64,000 nt of DNA. It comes from Hofstenia miamia. Lineage: Eukaryota; Xenacoelomorpha; Acoela. The translations under genes and the position numbers were made by a program. Location: NCBI GenBank assembly GCA_004352715.1, contig SCFE01000047.1:351767-415766 (forward strand), read 5' to 3'. Of this stretch, positions 48,966 to 59,830 are shown piece after piece (positions within the stretch are counted from its first letter, which is position 1; every line of letters begins with the position of its first letter). The notes beneath the pieces are model-generated. The model did not search any database, was not told the origin of the DNA, and saw nothing but the letters and a program-made list of their open reading frames with translations.

Positions 48966-49837
48966 TTGTTTAATTATTAATGCTTCTCCCATTTTATGAT
49001 GTTCTGATCTTAGTCGGATGTAAAAATTTTTATGCACAAACATCAACTAAGAGAAGAAAAAGCAGAAAATCTTCTCGAGCTACATTTTTTAAGAAGGCCA
49101 ACAGAAACATATTTCTTGTTCTCTTTTCATACGGTATCCATATTTTTGCAGATTATTTATAATTTTTCTATAATAGATCAAATAAAACTAAACGCTTTCA
49201 TAATTTTTTCAACAAGTTATCAAAAACAACTAGATTTTCTAAGACTAACAAAACAGAAAGTATTTTATAAGATCTTCAAGTGGTATCATATTTTTGTCAA
49301 TAAATTAATGAAAGCTTTGTTTGAAACGGTTAATATAGATGATTGTATACTTTTTTCTTTTGATTTGATGTACTTGCTTTTTACCTAATAAATTACTCTA
49401 TAAAACTTATTTTGCCACAATTTCTATTAATTTAGATACTAATTAACATAAAGAAAATAATCAAATTAAATTATAAAACAGTGGTAAAACTCAAAGATTT
49501 TCCGCGAAACCACTGCCAAGTCAACTTCATTTGATCAAATTCTTCTAATTTGAGGTATTAAAATTTAAATATATTATATGACAAATTTTTATAGAACTTA
49601 ATAGTAAAGCAATTTTACAAGGAAATATTAAAATTTTAAGTGTTAAAGTTTATTGAAAAAAATACAGCAATATTTTCAATTACACCTAAAGCATAAATGT
49701 AAATTAATGTACATTAAGCTATTCTAACAAAATGCTATATTGACAAATTCAATGCACTTTATCATATAAGTATAAAAAGAAAAGTGGCATTCATTTTAAT
49801 TACATTAATACAATAATGCAGGTGCTGATGCTAATAC
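48966..49837. other. Spacer, no gene recognised
   Basis: An open frame at 49032-49388 is Phe/Ile/Leu-rich with no motif and is probably chance. Confidence 0.4.
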
Positions 49838-49932
49838 TTAATTAATGTAGTCATGAATTTGGTAGCTTAAAACTTTTTCAAATGTATTAGTAAAAGGGCT
49901 TGTTATTGAAATGGACCTGTAGTTAACACCTA

Positions 49933-50245
49933 AAGTCAGATCTCTCTTTTTGTAGATAACAGAAATAACAGCTGATTTTAATAACACAGGGAACATATTT
50001 TTTTTGAGTGGATTGGTAAAATATATATAGTAGATGGTCTCCAAATACATTGATATTTCTTAATGATGAAAATTGGGATATTTAAGGAACCACATAATTT
50101 GTTTTGATCGAGAGTTGAGATTGAACAGCTGTTTCTTGGTAATATAAGTGAAACAAAATATAGATTTGATTTAACATGGGATTGCTGGTTCTATTTTAGG
50201 TCCACTATTTTTACCGAAATTGATGAATACCTCATTTAAATGATT
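49933..50245. repeat. Local duplication in LINE E, copy 1
   Basis: Matches 50441-50752 with a one-base difference in a T run. Bounded by N at 50246. Confidence 0.95.
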
Positions 50246-50440
50246 NAAAGGGTGAAATCTAGTATACAATTACAATATATTTTGCAAATAAAATAAACTA
50301 ACTAAGCTATAGTCTCAAAAAATAGCCTACTTTCCTAAAAAATGCAAATTTTTGCTATTTTATATACAAATAAAATTTTCTTTTGCCCATTTTATATACA
50401 AAATTTTACTTATTCTATAAAATAAATTGGAAAAAATTTN

Positions 50441-50752
50441 AAGTCAGATCTCTCTTTTTGTAGATAACAGAAATAACAGCTGATTTTAATAACACAGGGA
50501 ACATATTTTTTTGAGTGGATTGGTAAAATATATATAGTAGATGGTCTCCAAATACATTGATATTTCTTAATGATGAAAATTGGGATATTTAAGGAACCAC
50601 ATAATTTGTTTTGATCGAGAGTTGAGATTGAACAGCTGTTTCTTGGTAATATAAGTGAAACAAAATATAGATTTGATTTAACATGGGATTGCTGGTTCTA
50701 TTTTAGGTCCACTATTTTTACCGAAATTGATGAATACCTCATTTAAATGATT
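50441..50752. repeat. Local duplication in LINE E, copy 2
   Basis: Starts right after N at 50440. The 193 bp between the two N bases is unrelated AT-rich sequence. Confidence 0.95.
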
Positions 50753-51870
50753 CGCAAGTGTAGATTTATCTGATATAATGTGACCATTAATGAATAACTC
50801 TTTTATGTCAGTTTCCTCGTTTTTGCTTCCCTGTAGGGATTTGTTCACAAACTTCCATTTGTCTTTGCTATTGTTCAACTTCTTAAAGACACCTTTTGCG
50901 GAGTCTGTACGAAGCTGTTTTTTTAGTTTGAATAATTCAGCCTTGATTTTACTGTAATTCGCAATGTGAATGCAGGATGATGGATGTGCATTAAGATTGT
51001 TTAAAGGCTTTTTTCTTCTAAGACTTTATATTCTTCATTAGCTTTTAATACTGTGCTACTGATTTGACGTGAGTATTGCGAAAATATTTGTTTTTTGAGA
51101 AAGCAGAAAAGATAGGATATCATTTGGATCCTCTAGTGTGTATTGTATGGATTGTTATAAACTTGTTCTAGAAATGCCTGTTTTGAGAAATTTGAAAATG
51201 ATCCAGAAATTATCATTTTTCTGGATTATGACATGGCCTTTTGATTTGTTAGGTGAAAGATGATATTATTATTGGAGAAGCTAGTGAAAGCAATTGTTTC
51301 AAAAATGGTATGCCTTTGGTATTTTATTATTGCATTGTCAATTAATGTCCTATATTGGGTATGGGTAATACTAATTACAATGTCTAACCCAAACACATTG
51401 CATAAGTTGGTGATATAGCTCCAATCTGTACCATCAAAATAGTTCATATTATAATCACCAAATAAAATAAAGTTTCTATGGCTTAGGCACACTTCTTGTA
51501 GTTCCATCCTTTTAAAATCCATAAATTCTTTTCTTATGACTTTTCTAGAGCAGTAATGAACATTTACTAACATAGGCGACTTGCCATTGTATTTACTTAG
51601 CTGACCCAGAGAGATTTAAAATTGTTATTGACTTTCCATATTTCTCTAACCTCTTTGGTTGTAGAGCTTCAGGTACAAGTAACATAAGACCTCTTCCACG
51701 ACCTGTTATATTTTTTAGAAAGATATGATAAGCTGATAGACTTGTGTAATAAAGATTGAAATTACTGCATATTTCAAGCCAAGTTTCAGTTATGGCGTAG
51801 ATAGTGTTGTGGTCTAACTTAGAAGCAATTTCCAAAAATTCTTTCCTGTGCCCTTTCAGGCTTCAAGTAT

Positions 51871-52748
51871 TTAGATAGATAAACTTAAACATATTTTTAA
51901 AATTGTTGTCAATTTCAAATAATTCAGAGATATTTTTGGGGTCAGGATTAGCATGAATATCGCAGTTTCTCATAAGTAATAATATATGTATACATAAAAA
52001 AGCAAGGTGCCTATGCGCACTTGGGAAAGCAAAACACTTGACAATATACGATAATTATGTTCAACAAGAATTTGCAACGTTTTCAGCCTCTGCATTGTAC
52101 TTGATTTATAGAATACAATAAACAAGTGGTTAATGTTAAAAAAGCAGTAAAGTGCAAGACTAAGAATTACAACTCACCAATAGTTAATAATTTTCATGAA
52201 TAAGTACTAAAAGCTTTCTTACAAGTTTGGGTACATTTTCGTTTGTTGTTACCGGTTTGGGAAATTGAGTGCTTTGATGAGCAAACACATTTCATTTCAT
52301 TGGCAAAACTAAATAACGATGATGAGAGTCAAAGCAAATTTATTGCTCAATATATGTATACAAAAAATTTACAAACTAACACGTGACATATATAATAATA
52401 TAATCAAAGTTTGTGTGAATGTTTGTGTAGGTGCTCAGTGTTGGATGTATGTTTCGAATGCATGAAGTGTATTACCGTCACCTAATGTATATTATTTTAC
52501 TAGAAGAAATGTTAATAATAATTATAATAAGATTTATTATTATTATTATTATTATTATTACAATAATAAGTTATTCAACTAAAGTTCTTTTTTTCAACTA
52601 AAGATCTTCTTTCTTTTAAATACATACCATACAAGATTTTACAACTTTTTTTATTGCTAGAAATGGTTTAAATATTCCCTACACAATTTTCTGGGATCCT
52701 AACGACTGTTAAAACCTTTTAATTTTCTTTTCTTCCTACATTTTTGAG
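51871..52748. other. AT-rich spacer, no gene recognised
   Basis: Contains a (TTA)n microsatellite at about 52533-52560. Confidence 0.5.
52533..52560. repeat. (TTA)n microsatellite
   Basis: About nine uninterrupted units. Confidence 0.9.
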
Positions 52749-53240
52749 AGATCAGGCTCTGAGGACTTTTGGTTTGGTAAGGATTTTGCATTGAATTTTA
52801 GTTACGACTCATTTTGCCAGTTGTTCTTTTATTATCTTCTTCATGACGGAGATCTTGAACATCTTCATTCGACAGTATTTTATACCCACAAATCAAAAAT
52901 ATGGAAAATTGTCTGTAGATCAAGCATTATATATCAGTTATGGCATCTTTTTCTGATGCTTGTAATAGTTGATGAAGATGAAGCACTTGCACAGTGTGAT
53001 TTTAAAAGAATTACTTCTGATGCGCTTGGCGTGTTTCACGGGATAACTCGGGTAACCATGCAAGCAGCCATGAGTTCATTACTAGCGTCCATTATAAACT
53101 TAAAACGTGATCTATTTATAAGAGATCAGTTTGGTAGCAATGAAAAGTTGACATATGCTGCAAATCAAGGAGCATTAACCAATGTCAAGAAAAGCTTAAT
53201 TGTCCACCGATGCAAAGCCCTCCGAAGAAATAATGTATAA
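52749..53240 (+). CDS. Unidentified exon-like open frame
   Basis: Open from 52713 to the TAA at 53238-53240. No ATG occurs until residue 56 of the frame counted from 52791, but a pyrimidine-rich tract and AG (TTTTCTTTTCTTCCTACATTTTTGAG) precede RSGSEDFWFGKDFAL, so it reads as a 3' exon whose upstream exons were not found. The product is mixed in composition and unlike the Leu/Ile/Tyr-rich chance frames nearby: a hydrophobic stretch (IIYQLWHLFLMLVIV), an acidic DEDEAL, an Ala/Ser-rich helix (MQAAMSSLLASIINLKRDLF) and a basic C-terminus (CKALRRNNV). I recognise no family. It lies next to a piggyBac remnant on the other strand. Confidence 0.35.
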   Translation, partial: RSGSEDFWFGKDFALNFSYDSFCQLFFYYLLHDGDLEHLHSTVFYTHKSKIWKIVCRSSIIYQLWHLFLMLVIVDEDEALAQCDFKRITSDALGVFHGITRVTMQAAMSSLLASIINLKRDLFIRDQFGSNEKLTYAANQGALTNVKKSLIVHRCKALRRNNV

Positions 53241-53329
53241 CTATACTATGGATGATTTGAGGAAGAATTTTCTCTATTGATGTCACTGATTGATCAAAAT
53301 GTGAGGTTGAAATTCAACCGACTACTCTG

Positions 53330-54501
53330 TCTTTTTATATTTTGTAAAAAACAAGAGTAGCACTATTGTTATGCACTAAGAGTGAAGAATAAAGTTCTCG
53401 ATTCTTGAAGTTTTTTAATTCTATTTGAATTTCCCGTTTATATTGCCTCATCGTACCCAGGTAAGTAAAATTTTGCTTTCTTAGATCTTCTGCTAAATAC
53501 AGTGAACAGAAAAAATTGTCGCCACCTATATTTCATCAACTTCCATAAATTGGTTCTAAGTTCTACTAGTTCAAAAACAACAGGCGTCGCTTTGCCAAAA
53601 TATCGCTTACCTGTTATATCTTTTCCTGTGTATACTTGGCGATTGATAGTATAAAAGGAATTACTGTCACACAGCCATTATGTTTTATCCCGTATTTTAG
53701 AGGTTTTTTGCTCATATACTGATGAAATGGGCAGTATACCCGACATGGTGTTAGGATTTCGTCAATTGTAAGACATGGTGCTGGAATGTAGTAAATTCGT
53801 AAAGTCTTTATGAAAGTATTCTATACTTTACGAATTGAAGCTAATTTATCATTTCTCCTATTTGTATGATATGTTAAATAATCTTCAAAGTGTTATGAAC
53901 TTTAAAATTTTTTTTAAAACTATCACTCAAAATAAAAGGTTTGTATATGGTTCATTGTGATGTTCATTAAAAATATGCTCAACAGGAAGCCTGGAATCAC
54001 GAAGTGCACCACACATTAGCAATACTTTCAGAAAATCAATCATTTCATCAAAAGATATATATTGGAAATCTTCAGACAATTTATTCCCTTCAGTATTTGT
54101 TGCGACAAATATCATCTGAATCAACTCGTTATTCAGGAAATGGCTTACAACTTCAACACTACTGGTAATATTTTTATCCTTCACATGACATGATGAACAA
54201 TGTTAATAGAGGACCAGATGTCTCCTTTAGTTTGATACGACGTTGCAGAATTTCAATTTTCACTTGCTATATGAGAGTGAGGTAAGCTAAAGCTGGAATT
54301 TAAACTTTTATCTGACTCTATGTTATTGTCATTGTGCTGCTCAAAAGAGAATGTAGATTGATCAATGTTACTTTCAGCATTGCAGGCTGAATCACTGTTG
54401 GGACAGTCATTCTCAAAATCACTTTCATCTGCATACTGCACATATCCATAACATGAAGATGGTCTTCTGTCTTCTTGAAGATAATGTTTAGAAAGTGACA
54501 T
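53330..54501 (-). pseudogene. piggyBac transposase remnant (copy 2)
   Basis: Minus strand, in order: an acidic Ser/Asp/Asn-rich N-terminus starting at Met 54501; the N-terminal domain (VVSHFLNNELIQMIFVATNT, then FDEMIDFLKVLLMCGALRD) at 54184-53927; the first catalytic region around 53770-53640 with TIDEILTPCRVYCPFHQYMS and KPLKYGIK, where TIDE carries the first Asp; and DNFFCSLYLAEDL (about 53520-53480) with the second Asp, continuing through a GTMRQYKREI segment. A stop follows the first Asp block, and there are frame changes between blocks. The third-Asp region and the Cys-rich tail were not found. It belongs to a different lineage from copy 1, judging by the DNFFCS versus FDRFFS boxes. Confidence 0.85.
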
Positions 54502-54872
54502 TAAAATTTAAACCTAAAAAATAAACGAAATTATATTAACTTAATAACTTAAGATTTAAAAATTAACTAAGAACTATGTAAATCACATGCATAAATTAAG
54601 CGATAAATAAGTTGTGTTAATTTGAACCAATCAGTCATACTTGTGTGAGAAAAAATAAAAGGCAGTTTTTTAGCGACCACGTTTATCACCAGCTGATCAA
54701 AACTTCATAAATATAGTGTAGATAACTAAGTAGGAGAATATATACAAACACACATGGTTTGTGAAAAAAACTCGAGGTATGCAAAGTCGTTAACATAGAG
54801 TCACATAAAAATGGAATAAATCACATTTTCCATTTTTGTTATTAATATTTTAGTTTCAAAAAATTTCAAATA
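54502..54872. other. AT-rich spacer, no gene recognised
   Basis: Nothing recognised between the piggyBac remnant and the palindromic tandem repeat. Confidence 0.5.
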
Positions 54873-54994
54873 TTTTGTGGAATCCACAAAAATAATTAAC
54901 AAGTTAAACAATTCTCTTCTAAATTTTTGTGGAATCCACAATAATATTTTACAAATAAAACAGCAAATTTCAGCATTTTGTGGAATCCACAAAA
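54873..54994. repeat. Tandem repeat with palindromic core, runs into gap
   Basis: Three copies of TTTTGTGGAATCCACAAAA (19 bp, 9-bp arms around one central base) start at 54873, 54925 and 54976, a period of 51-52 bp; the middle copy has one change at its end. The spacers are AT-rich and only loosely similar. The 1000-N gap follows 16 bp after the third copy. Confidence 0.85.
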
Positions 54995-55010
54995 ATAGAC
55001 AAAGGAAATA

Positions 55011-56010
55011 NNNNNNNNNNNNNNNNNNNNNNNNNNNNNNNNNNNNNNNNNNNNNNNNNNNNNNNNNNNNNNNNNNNNNNNNNNNNNNNNNNNNNNNNNN
55101 NNNNNNNNNNNNNNNNNNNNNNNNNNNNNNNNNNNNNNNNNNNNNNNNNNNNNNNNNNNNNNNNNNNNNNNNNNNNNNNNNNNNNNNNNNNNNNNNNNNN
55201 NNNNNNNNNNNNNNNNNNNNNNNNNNNNNNNNNNNNNNNNNNNNNNNNNNNNNNNNNNNNNNNNNNNNNNNNNNNNNNNNNNNNNNNNNNNNNNNNNNNN
55301 NNNNNNNNNNNNNNNNNNNNNNNNNNNNNNNNNNNNNNNNNNNNNNNNNNNNNNNNNNNNNNNNNNNNNNNNNNNNNNNNNNNNNNNNNNNNNNNNNNNN
55401 NNNNNNNNNNNNNNNNNNNNNNNNNNNNNNNNNNNNNNNNNNNNNNNNNNNNNNNNNNNNNNNNNNNNNNNNNNNNNNNNNNNNNNNNNNNNNNNNNNNN
55501 NNNNNNNNNNNNNNNNNNNNNNNNNNNNNNNNNNNNNNNNNNNNNNNNNNNNNNNNNNNNNNNNNNNNNNNNNNNNNNNNNNNNNNNNNNNNNNNNNNNN
55601 NNNNNNNNNNNNNNNNNNNNNNNNNNNNNNNNNNNNNNNNNNNNNNNNNNNNNNNNNNNNNNNNNNNNNNNNNNNNNNNNNNNNNNNNNNNNNNNNNNNN
55701 NNNNNNNNNNNNNNNNNNNNNNNNNNNNNNNNNNNNNNNNNNNNNNNNNNNNNNNNNNNNNNNNNNNNNNNNNNNNNNNNNNNNNNNNNNNNNNNNNNNN
55801 NNNNNNNNNNNNNNNNNNNNNNNNNNNNNNNNNNNNNNNNNNNNNNNNNNNNNNNNNNNNNNNNNNNNNNNNNNNNNNNNNNNNNNNNNNNNNNNNNNNN
55901 NNNNNNNNNNNNNNNNNNNNNNNNNNNNNNNNNNNNNNNNNNNNNNNNNNNNNNNNNNNNNNNNNNNNNNNNNNNNNNNNNNNNNNNNNNNNNNNNNNNN
56001 NNNNNNNNNN
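55011..56010. other. Assembly gap, exactly 1000 N
   Basis: A round-number gap, so probably a placeholder of unknown true size. It follows the 51-52 bp palindromic tandem repeat. Confidence 0.95.
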
Positions 56011-56340
56011 TCCTGTTTAAAAGACAAACAATTAATTTATTAAAAATAACACAATATTAAAGTATTAGAATGTATTCTTAGTTTAGAAGTAATATGCATG
56101 CAAATATCAAGGGCAATTTAGATCAGCACCCTTTAAGTGCAATTAACAAGATCTAATATAGGTTTATAGTTTTATTTAATGTATTAAGATAGGCTATAAA
56201 TCGCGGAAATGCAGGTTTCTTTTCTTCAAAGTTGTAAAAAATATCTGAATAATGTAAATAAATATGTTTCGTTGATTCAGTGTTTGTGAATTTTTTATAA
56301 TGCTCAAAAAACTTTTTTTCTTAAAAAACTTCTCCCAAAC
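56011..56340. other. Spacer after the gap
   Basis: AT-rich; no gene seen. Confidence 0.5.
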
Positions 56341-56391
56341 TCAGGGTGCGGCTTATCTACGGATGCGGCTTATACACGGGTAAATACGGTA
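56341..56391. mobile_element. Transposon-end-like repeat fragment
   Basis: GTGCGGCTTATCTACGGATG followed by CGGCTTATACACGGGTAAAT and ACGGTA. A GCGGCTTATACACGGGTAAATACGGTA-type end recurs in many animal genomes, and I associate it with pogo/Tc1-like DNA transposons flanked by TA. The other end was not found. Confidence 0.35.
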
Positions 56392-56591
56392 TATGTTTGT
56401 TAGTATGCAAATTCTGTGTACCGTGATAGATAGTATAACATATTATTACGATGCTTGTATCGTTTATAAACAAAATTTGCGCGTTTATTTGATGTTTCTA
56501 TTAGAGGAGAAACCCTGTAATAACTATTCCAATTAATATTATTTTTTACAAACTACAATAGGGTACCAATAATTTACATGAAGTAAACTTA

Positions 56592-56592
56592 N
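56592..56592. other. Single-N contig join
   Basis: LINE sequence of family B/C begins directly after this N. Confidence 0.7.
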
Positions 56593-57302
56593 GAATTAAT
56601 TGTTAACAGTGTTCCAATAAAACAATCTGATCATGTTACATATTTAGGCGTTGATATTGACAAAGATTTAAAATTCGATAAATTTCTCTTAAAAAAGATA
56701 CATTAAACGGCTTCTGGCTTTAGATACTTATACCACCTCAGAAATTTAGGGCCAGATTATCACATTCAGCTATTGCATGCATTTTGCTTATCGCAACTAC
56801 ATTATTGTTCATTTTTATTTATTAATTTTAATACAAAAAGCCGCTATTTATTTTCAAAAACTTTTAATTGGTCATTAAAACATTAAATTTTGCACGTAAG
56901 CATGATCATGTTAGTGAATACAGACGAAAGTATAATATATTATTGCCCCTATATCAAGTACAATTCCATGCAGCTTCAATTTTATTTAGGTATACATATG
57001 GCCGACAATCAATTTCTTTTCTTGATAATTACTTAAAAGTAAATCCGCGATCACATAAATTTAATTGTAGCAGTATTTCCTATCCTAGTTTGCACCGAGT
57101 AGCCTCTAATATTTGGAATGGTTTAGATAATGAGACTAGAGTAGAAAAAAATTACAAAAAATTTAGAAAAAAATTAAAATGTGACTTTTACATCGACACA
57201 ATACAATCGGAGACACAAACATGCTAAACACATTTACTGATTTTTACACTGAGCTCACCACATACATAGACACACACATATACACACATATTTATTATTA
57301 TT
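56593..57302 (+). pseudogene. LINE remnant C, 3' end, same family as B
   Basis: Begins with the TYLGVDIDKDLKF segment of RT and runs through the C-terminal domain (119 codons open at 56868-57227, with KHDHVSEYRRKYNI and ILFRYTYGRQS blocks) into a 3' region and a (TTA)n start at the gap. DNA similarity to 21885-22600 is high, including ATTAATTGTTAACAGTGTTC and the GCTAACACATTT/TGCTAAACACATTT end. Copy C keeps a longer open frame than copy B. Confidence 0.85.
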
Positions 57303-58155
57303 NNNNNNNNNNNNNNNNNNNNNNNNNNNNNNNNNNNNNNNNNNNNNNNNNNNNNNNNNNNNNNNNNNNNNNNNNNNNNNNNNNNNNNNNNNNNNNNNNN
57401 NNNNNNNNNNNNNNNNNNNNNNNNNNNNNNNNNNNNNNNNNNNNNNNNNNNNNNNNNNNNNNNNNNNNNNNNNNNNNNNNNNNNNNNNNNNNNNNNNNNN
57501 NNNNNNNNNNNNNNNNNNNNNNNNNNNNNNNNNNNNNNNNNNNNNNNNNNNNNNNNNNNNNNNNNNNNNNNNNNNNNNNNNNNNNNNNNNNNNNNNNNNN
57601 NNNNNNNNNNNNNNNNNNNNNNNNNNNNNNNNNNNNNNNNNNNNNNNNNNNNNNNNNNNNNNNNNNNNNNNNNNNNNNNNNNNNNNNNNNNNNNNNNNNN
57701 NNNNNNNNNNNNNNNNNNNNNNNNNNNNNNNNNNNNNNNNNNNNNNNNNNNNNNNNNNNNNNNNNNNNNNNNNNNNNNNNNNNNNNNNNNNNNNNNNNNN
57801 NNNNNNNNNNNNNNNNNNNNNNNNNNNNNNNNNNNNNNNNNNNNNNNNNNNNNNNNNNNNNNNNNNNNNNNNNNNNNNNNNNNNNNNNNNNNNNNNNNNN
57901 NNNNNNNNNNNNNNNNNNNNNNNNNNNNNNNNNNNNNNNNNNNNNNNNNNNNNNNNNNNNNNNNNNNNNNNNNNNNNNNNNNNNNNNNNNNNNNNNNNNN
58001 NNNNNNNNNNNNNNNNNNNNNNNNNNNNNNNNNNNNNNNNNNNNNNNNNNNNNNNNNNNNNNNNNNNNNNNNNNNNNNNNNNNNNNNNNNNNNNNNNNNN
58101 NNNNNNNNNNNNNNNNNNNNNNNNNNNNNNNNNNNNNNNNNNNNNNNNNNNNNNN
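57303..58155. other. Assembly gap, 853 N, between (TTA)n and (TA)n
   Basis: Left side enters the gap as TTATTATTATT, right side leaves it as (TA)n to 58170. Confidence 0.95.
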
Positions 58156-58170
58156 TATATATATATATAT

Positions 58171-58569
58171 TCATTTATATAAGAAATACAGAGATCTTTG
58201 AAAATTTTTAATATACTTATATTTAAGCATAATAGAGATATGTTTGAAAGAATTCGAGAAAATATTAAAACGATGTCTTTTACTTTTTCCTAAAACCTGA
58301 TTAACAATTTATACTTTACAAATGTCGCTATAGTCTGATTGTCTTTATGCAAATTAATCATAGAAATATGGACTTAAGCTTTAGGTGTTGACGGGTAAGC
58401 TGAAATATTACGTCTCTATCTTGCAAAAAAGAAGCAAATTTGCCTTAAATTCTTTTTGAAAAAGGACATACAATCACCTGTGATTACTTTTTCAGTGCAG
58501 CGAAGTAGGCGAGAATTCTGGAGTCAAAGCATTTCTAATTCTCCATAGTAATAATGATCCAGGCTTTAA
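58171..58569. other. Spacer, no gene recognised
   Basis: The last 80 bp may belong to the piggyBac fragment that follows but show no clear motif. Confidence 0.4.
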
Positions 58570-58905
58570 TGTTGAAGACGTGGCTGCTACAAAGCGATAA
58601 CCAACTGCTGTATTAGATAATATGCTAGATATGGCATCCATTAATACAAAAATTTTGAAAAAAAATTATGCTTCAGTTGGCGGAGCAGTTCTGACAGACG
58701 CATGCATCGCCATGCAACCCAAGAAATGAGGTCGGTCTTTCTCCAAAGTCCAAAGAATGTACAATTTACACTAATGTTAAATACGTTGAACAAGCCATTG
58801 CAATAATAGGGCTAGCATATTTTGCGTTTCTAAAAAAATGTGGAAACTGTAATTTTCCAGTGTGAAGAATGTCCATGTACAATTGCAATGAGTGTATGTA
58901 TTTGG
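58570..58905 (+). pseudogene. piggyBac transposase C-terminal fragment (copy 3)
   Basis: The frame at 58570-58730 reads an aromatic-poor version of the piggyBac block RWPxAVFYNMLDIAxINAxIL: TKR-stop-PTAVLDNMLDMASINTKIL, with TAA where the family has Trp. It is followed by a VLTDACIAMQPKK segment and, after frame changes, by TVIFQCEECP, which fits the C-x2-C pattern of the terminal cysteine-rich domain. Nothing of the catalytic core is visible upstream, where the N gap lies at 57303-58155. Confidence 0.55.
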
Positions 58906-59830
58906 AACTTAAGTAGAAAACAAGTTTATTTTCTGAAGGTGCTCAATTCTGTCCATTTCAGCCATTTAAAAGATATCGAATTTTCAGGCTGTCTACTATT
59001 AATCTATGCTAGTTTTTTATATTTTGATTAAATTTCCAATTTCATGTGCACAGCCTAAAAAACTATTTACATTTTCACGGCTCCGTAGTAGGTGCGACCT
59101 GCATTTGTCGTCCTTTGAAATGTCAGCAAACACGTAATTGGATTAACTTTAGGCTTTTTATAGTCAATTTACATAAAAGATAGTTCTAGGCCAACAGCTT
59201 ATTATATATGATTGAATTTGAAATTTAAAGCTTCAAAGTTGTCAGCAGAGCTGCAATATTGAGGGTCTTATATATCAAATTATAATCAAGAAACAATGGA
59301 CCTTCTAATTTTAAAAAATTATTGATAGTAGAAATATAGATTGTTTTCTATATTTCATCTAGCAATAGAACAGTTTATCACACTGTGATTTTAATGGCCA
59401 TCGTTTTAATGTAAATAACATAAAGCAAATAGCAATTTGCATGCAGTTACGATACTATTAATGGCCGAAGTAATTATTTTTAGCAATTGAAAATGATGTT
59501 ATTTTTAAATACAATCTTTGATTAGAATAAATTAATATTTTCACTATAAAATGTGACATTTTTTGAATCACTGCATACACAAGTGAATGAAAATTTATAA
59601 GTAATAAATATGTCTTGTGCTTATCAATACATTACACACAAACGCTGAGTAAATTGTACTTAGTTCGTGATTTCCGCCCTCCATTCGAGCCTGCATTTTA
59701 ACACATGTTTTCAGCCGAAAATTTACTAAAGTATTGATCTTGTAAACAAACAATTGTTTGTTTGATATCGTAAAACCAAGTGTTGATGTAATTTTAGCCA
59801 TTGAACATAAGGATATAAATGGACTAATGA
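58906..59830. other. AT-rich spacer, no gene recognised
   Basis: No coding signal before the exon at 59831. Confidence 0.5.

Larger units (their letters stand above)
49838..51870 (-). pseudogene. LINE remnant E: endonuclease plus start of RT
   Basis: Minus strand from about 51870. Seen in order: YAITETWLEI (51835-51593, the TETWL endonuclease box), TGRGRGLMLLVP (the RGGGVAI equivalent), FILFGDYNMNYF (51573-51226, the GDFN box), a linker with DKWKFVNKSLQG (50878-50678), then SAVISVIYKKRD and NYRSISITSPFTNTFEKVL (50050-49838), the RT finger region. The RT catalytic part is missing. The region around 50246-50440 is scrambled by two single-N joins and a 313-bp duplication. Confidence 0.85.

Noticed and set aside
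49032-49388. 118-codon frame as a gene
   Set aside because: Phe/Ile/Leu/Tyr-rich composition typical of AT-rich chance frames; no motif and no splice context.
54873-54994. Palindromic direct repeats at regular spacing as a CRISPR array
   Set aside because: The genome is clearly eukaryotic, the spacers are AT-rich related sequence instead of unique inserts, and there are no cas genes; a tandem satellite explains it.
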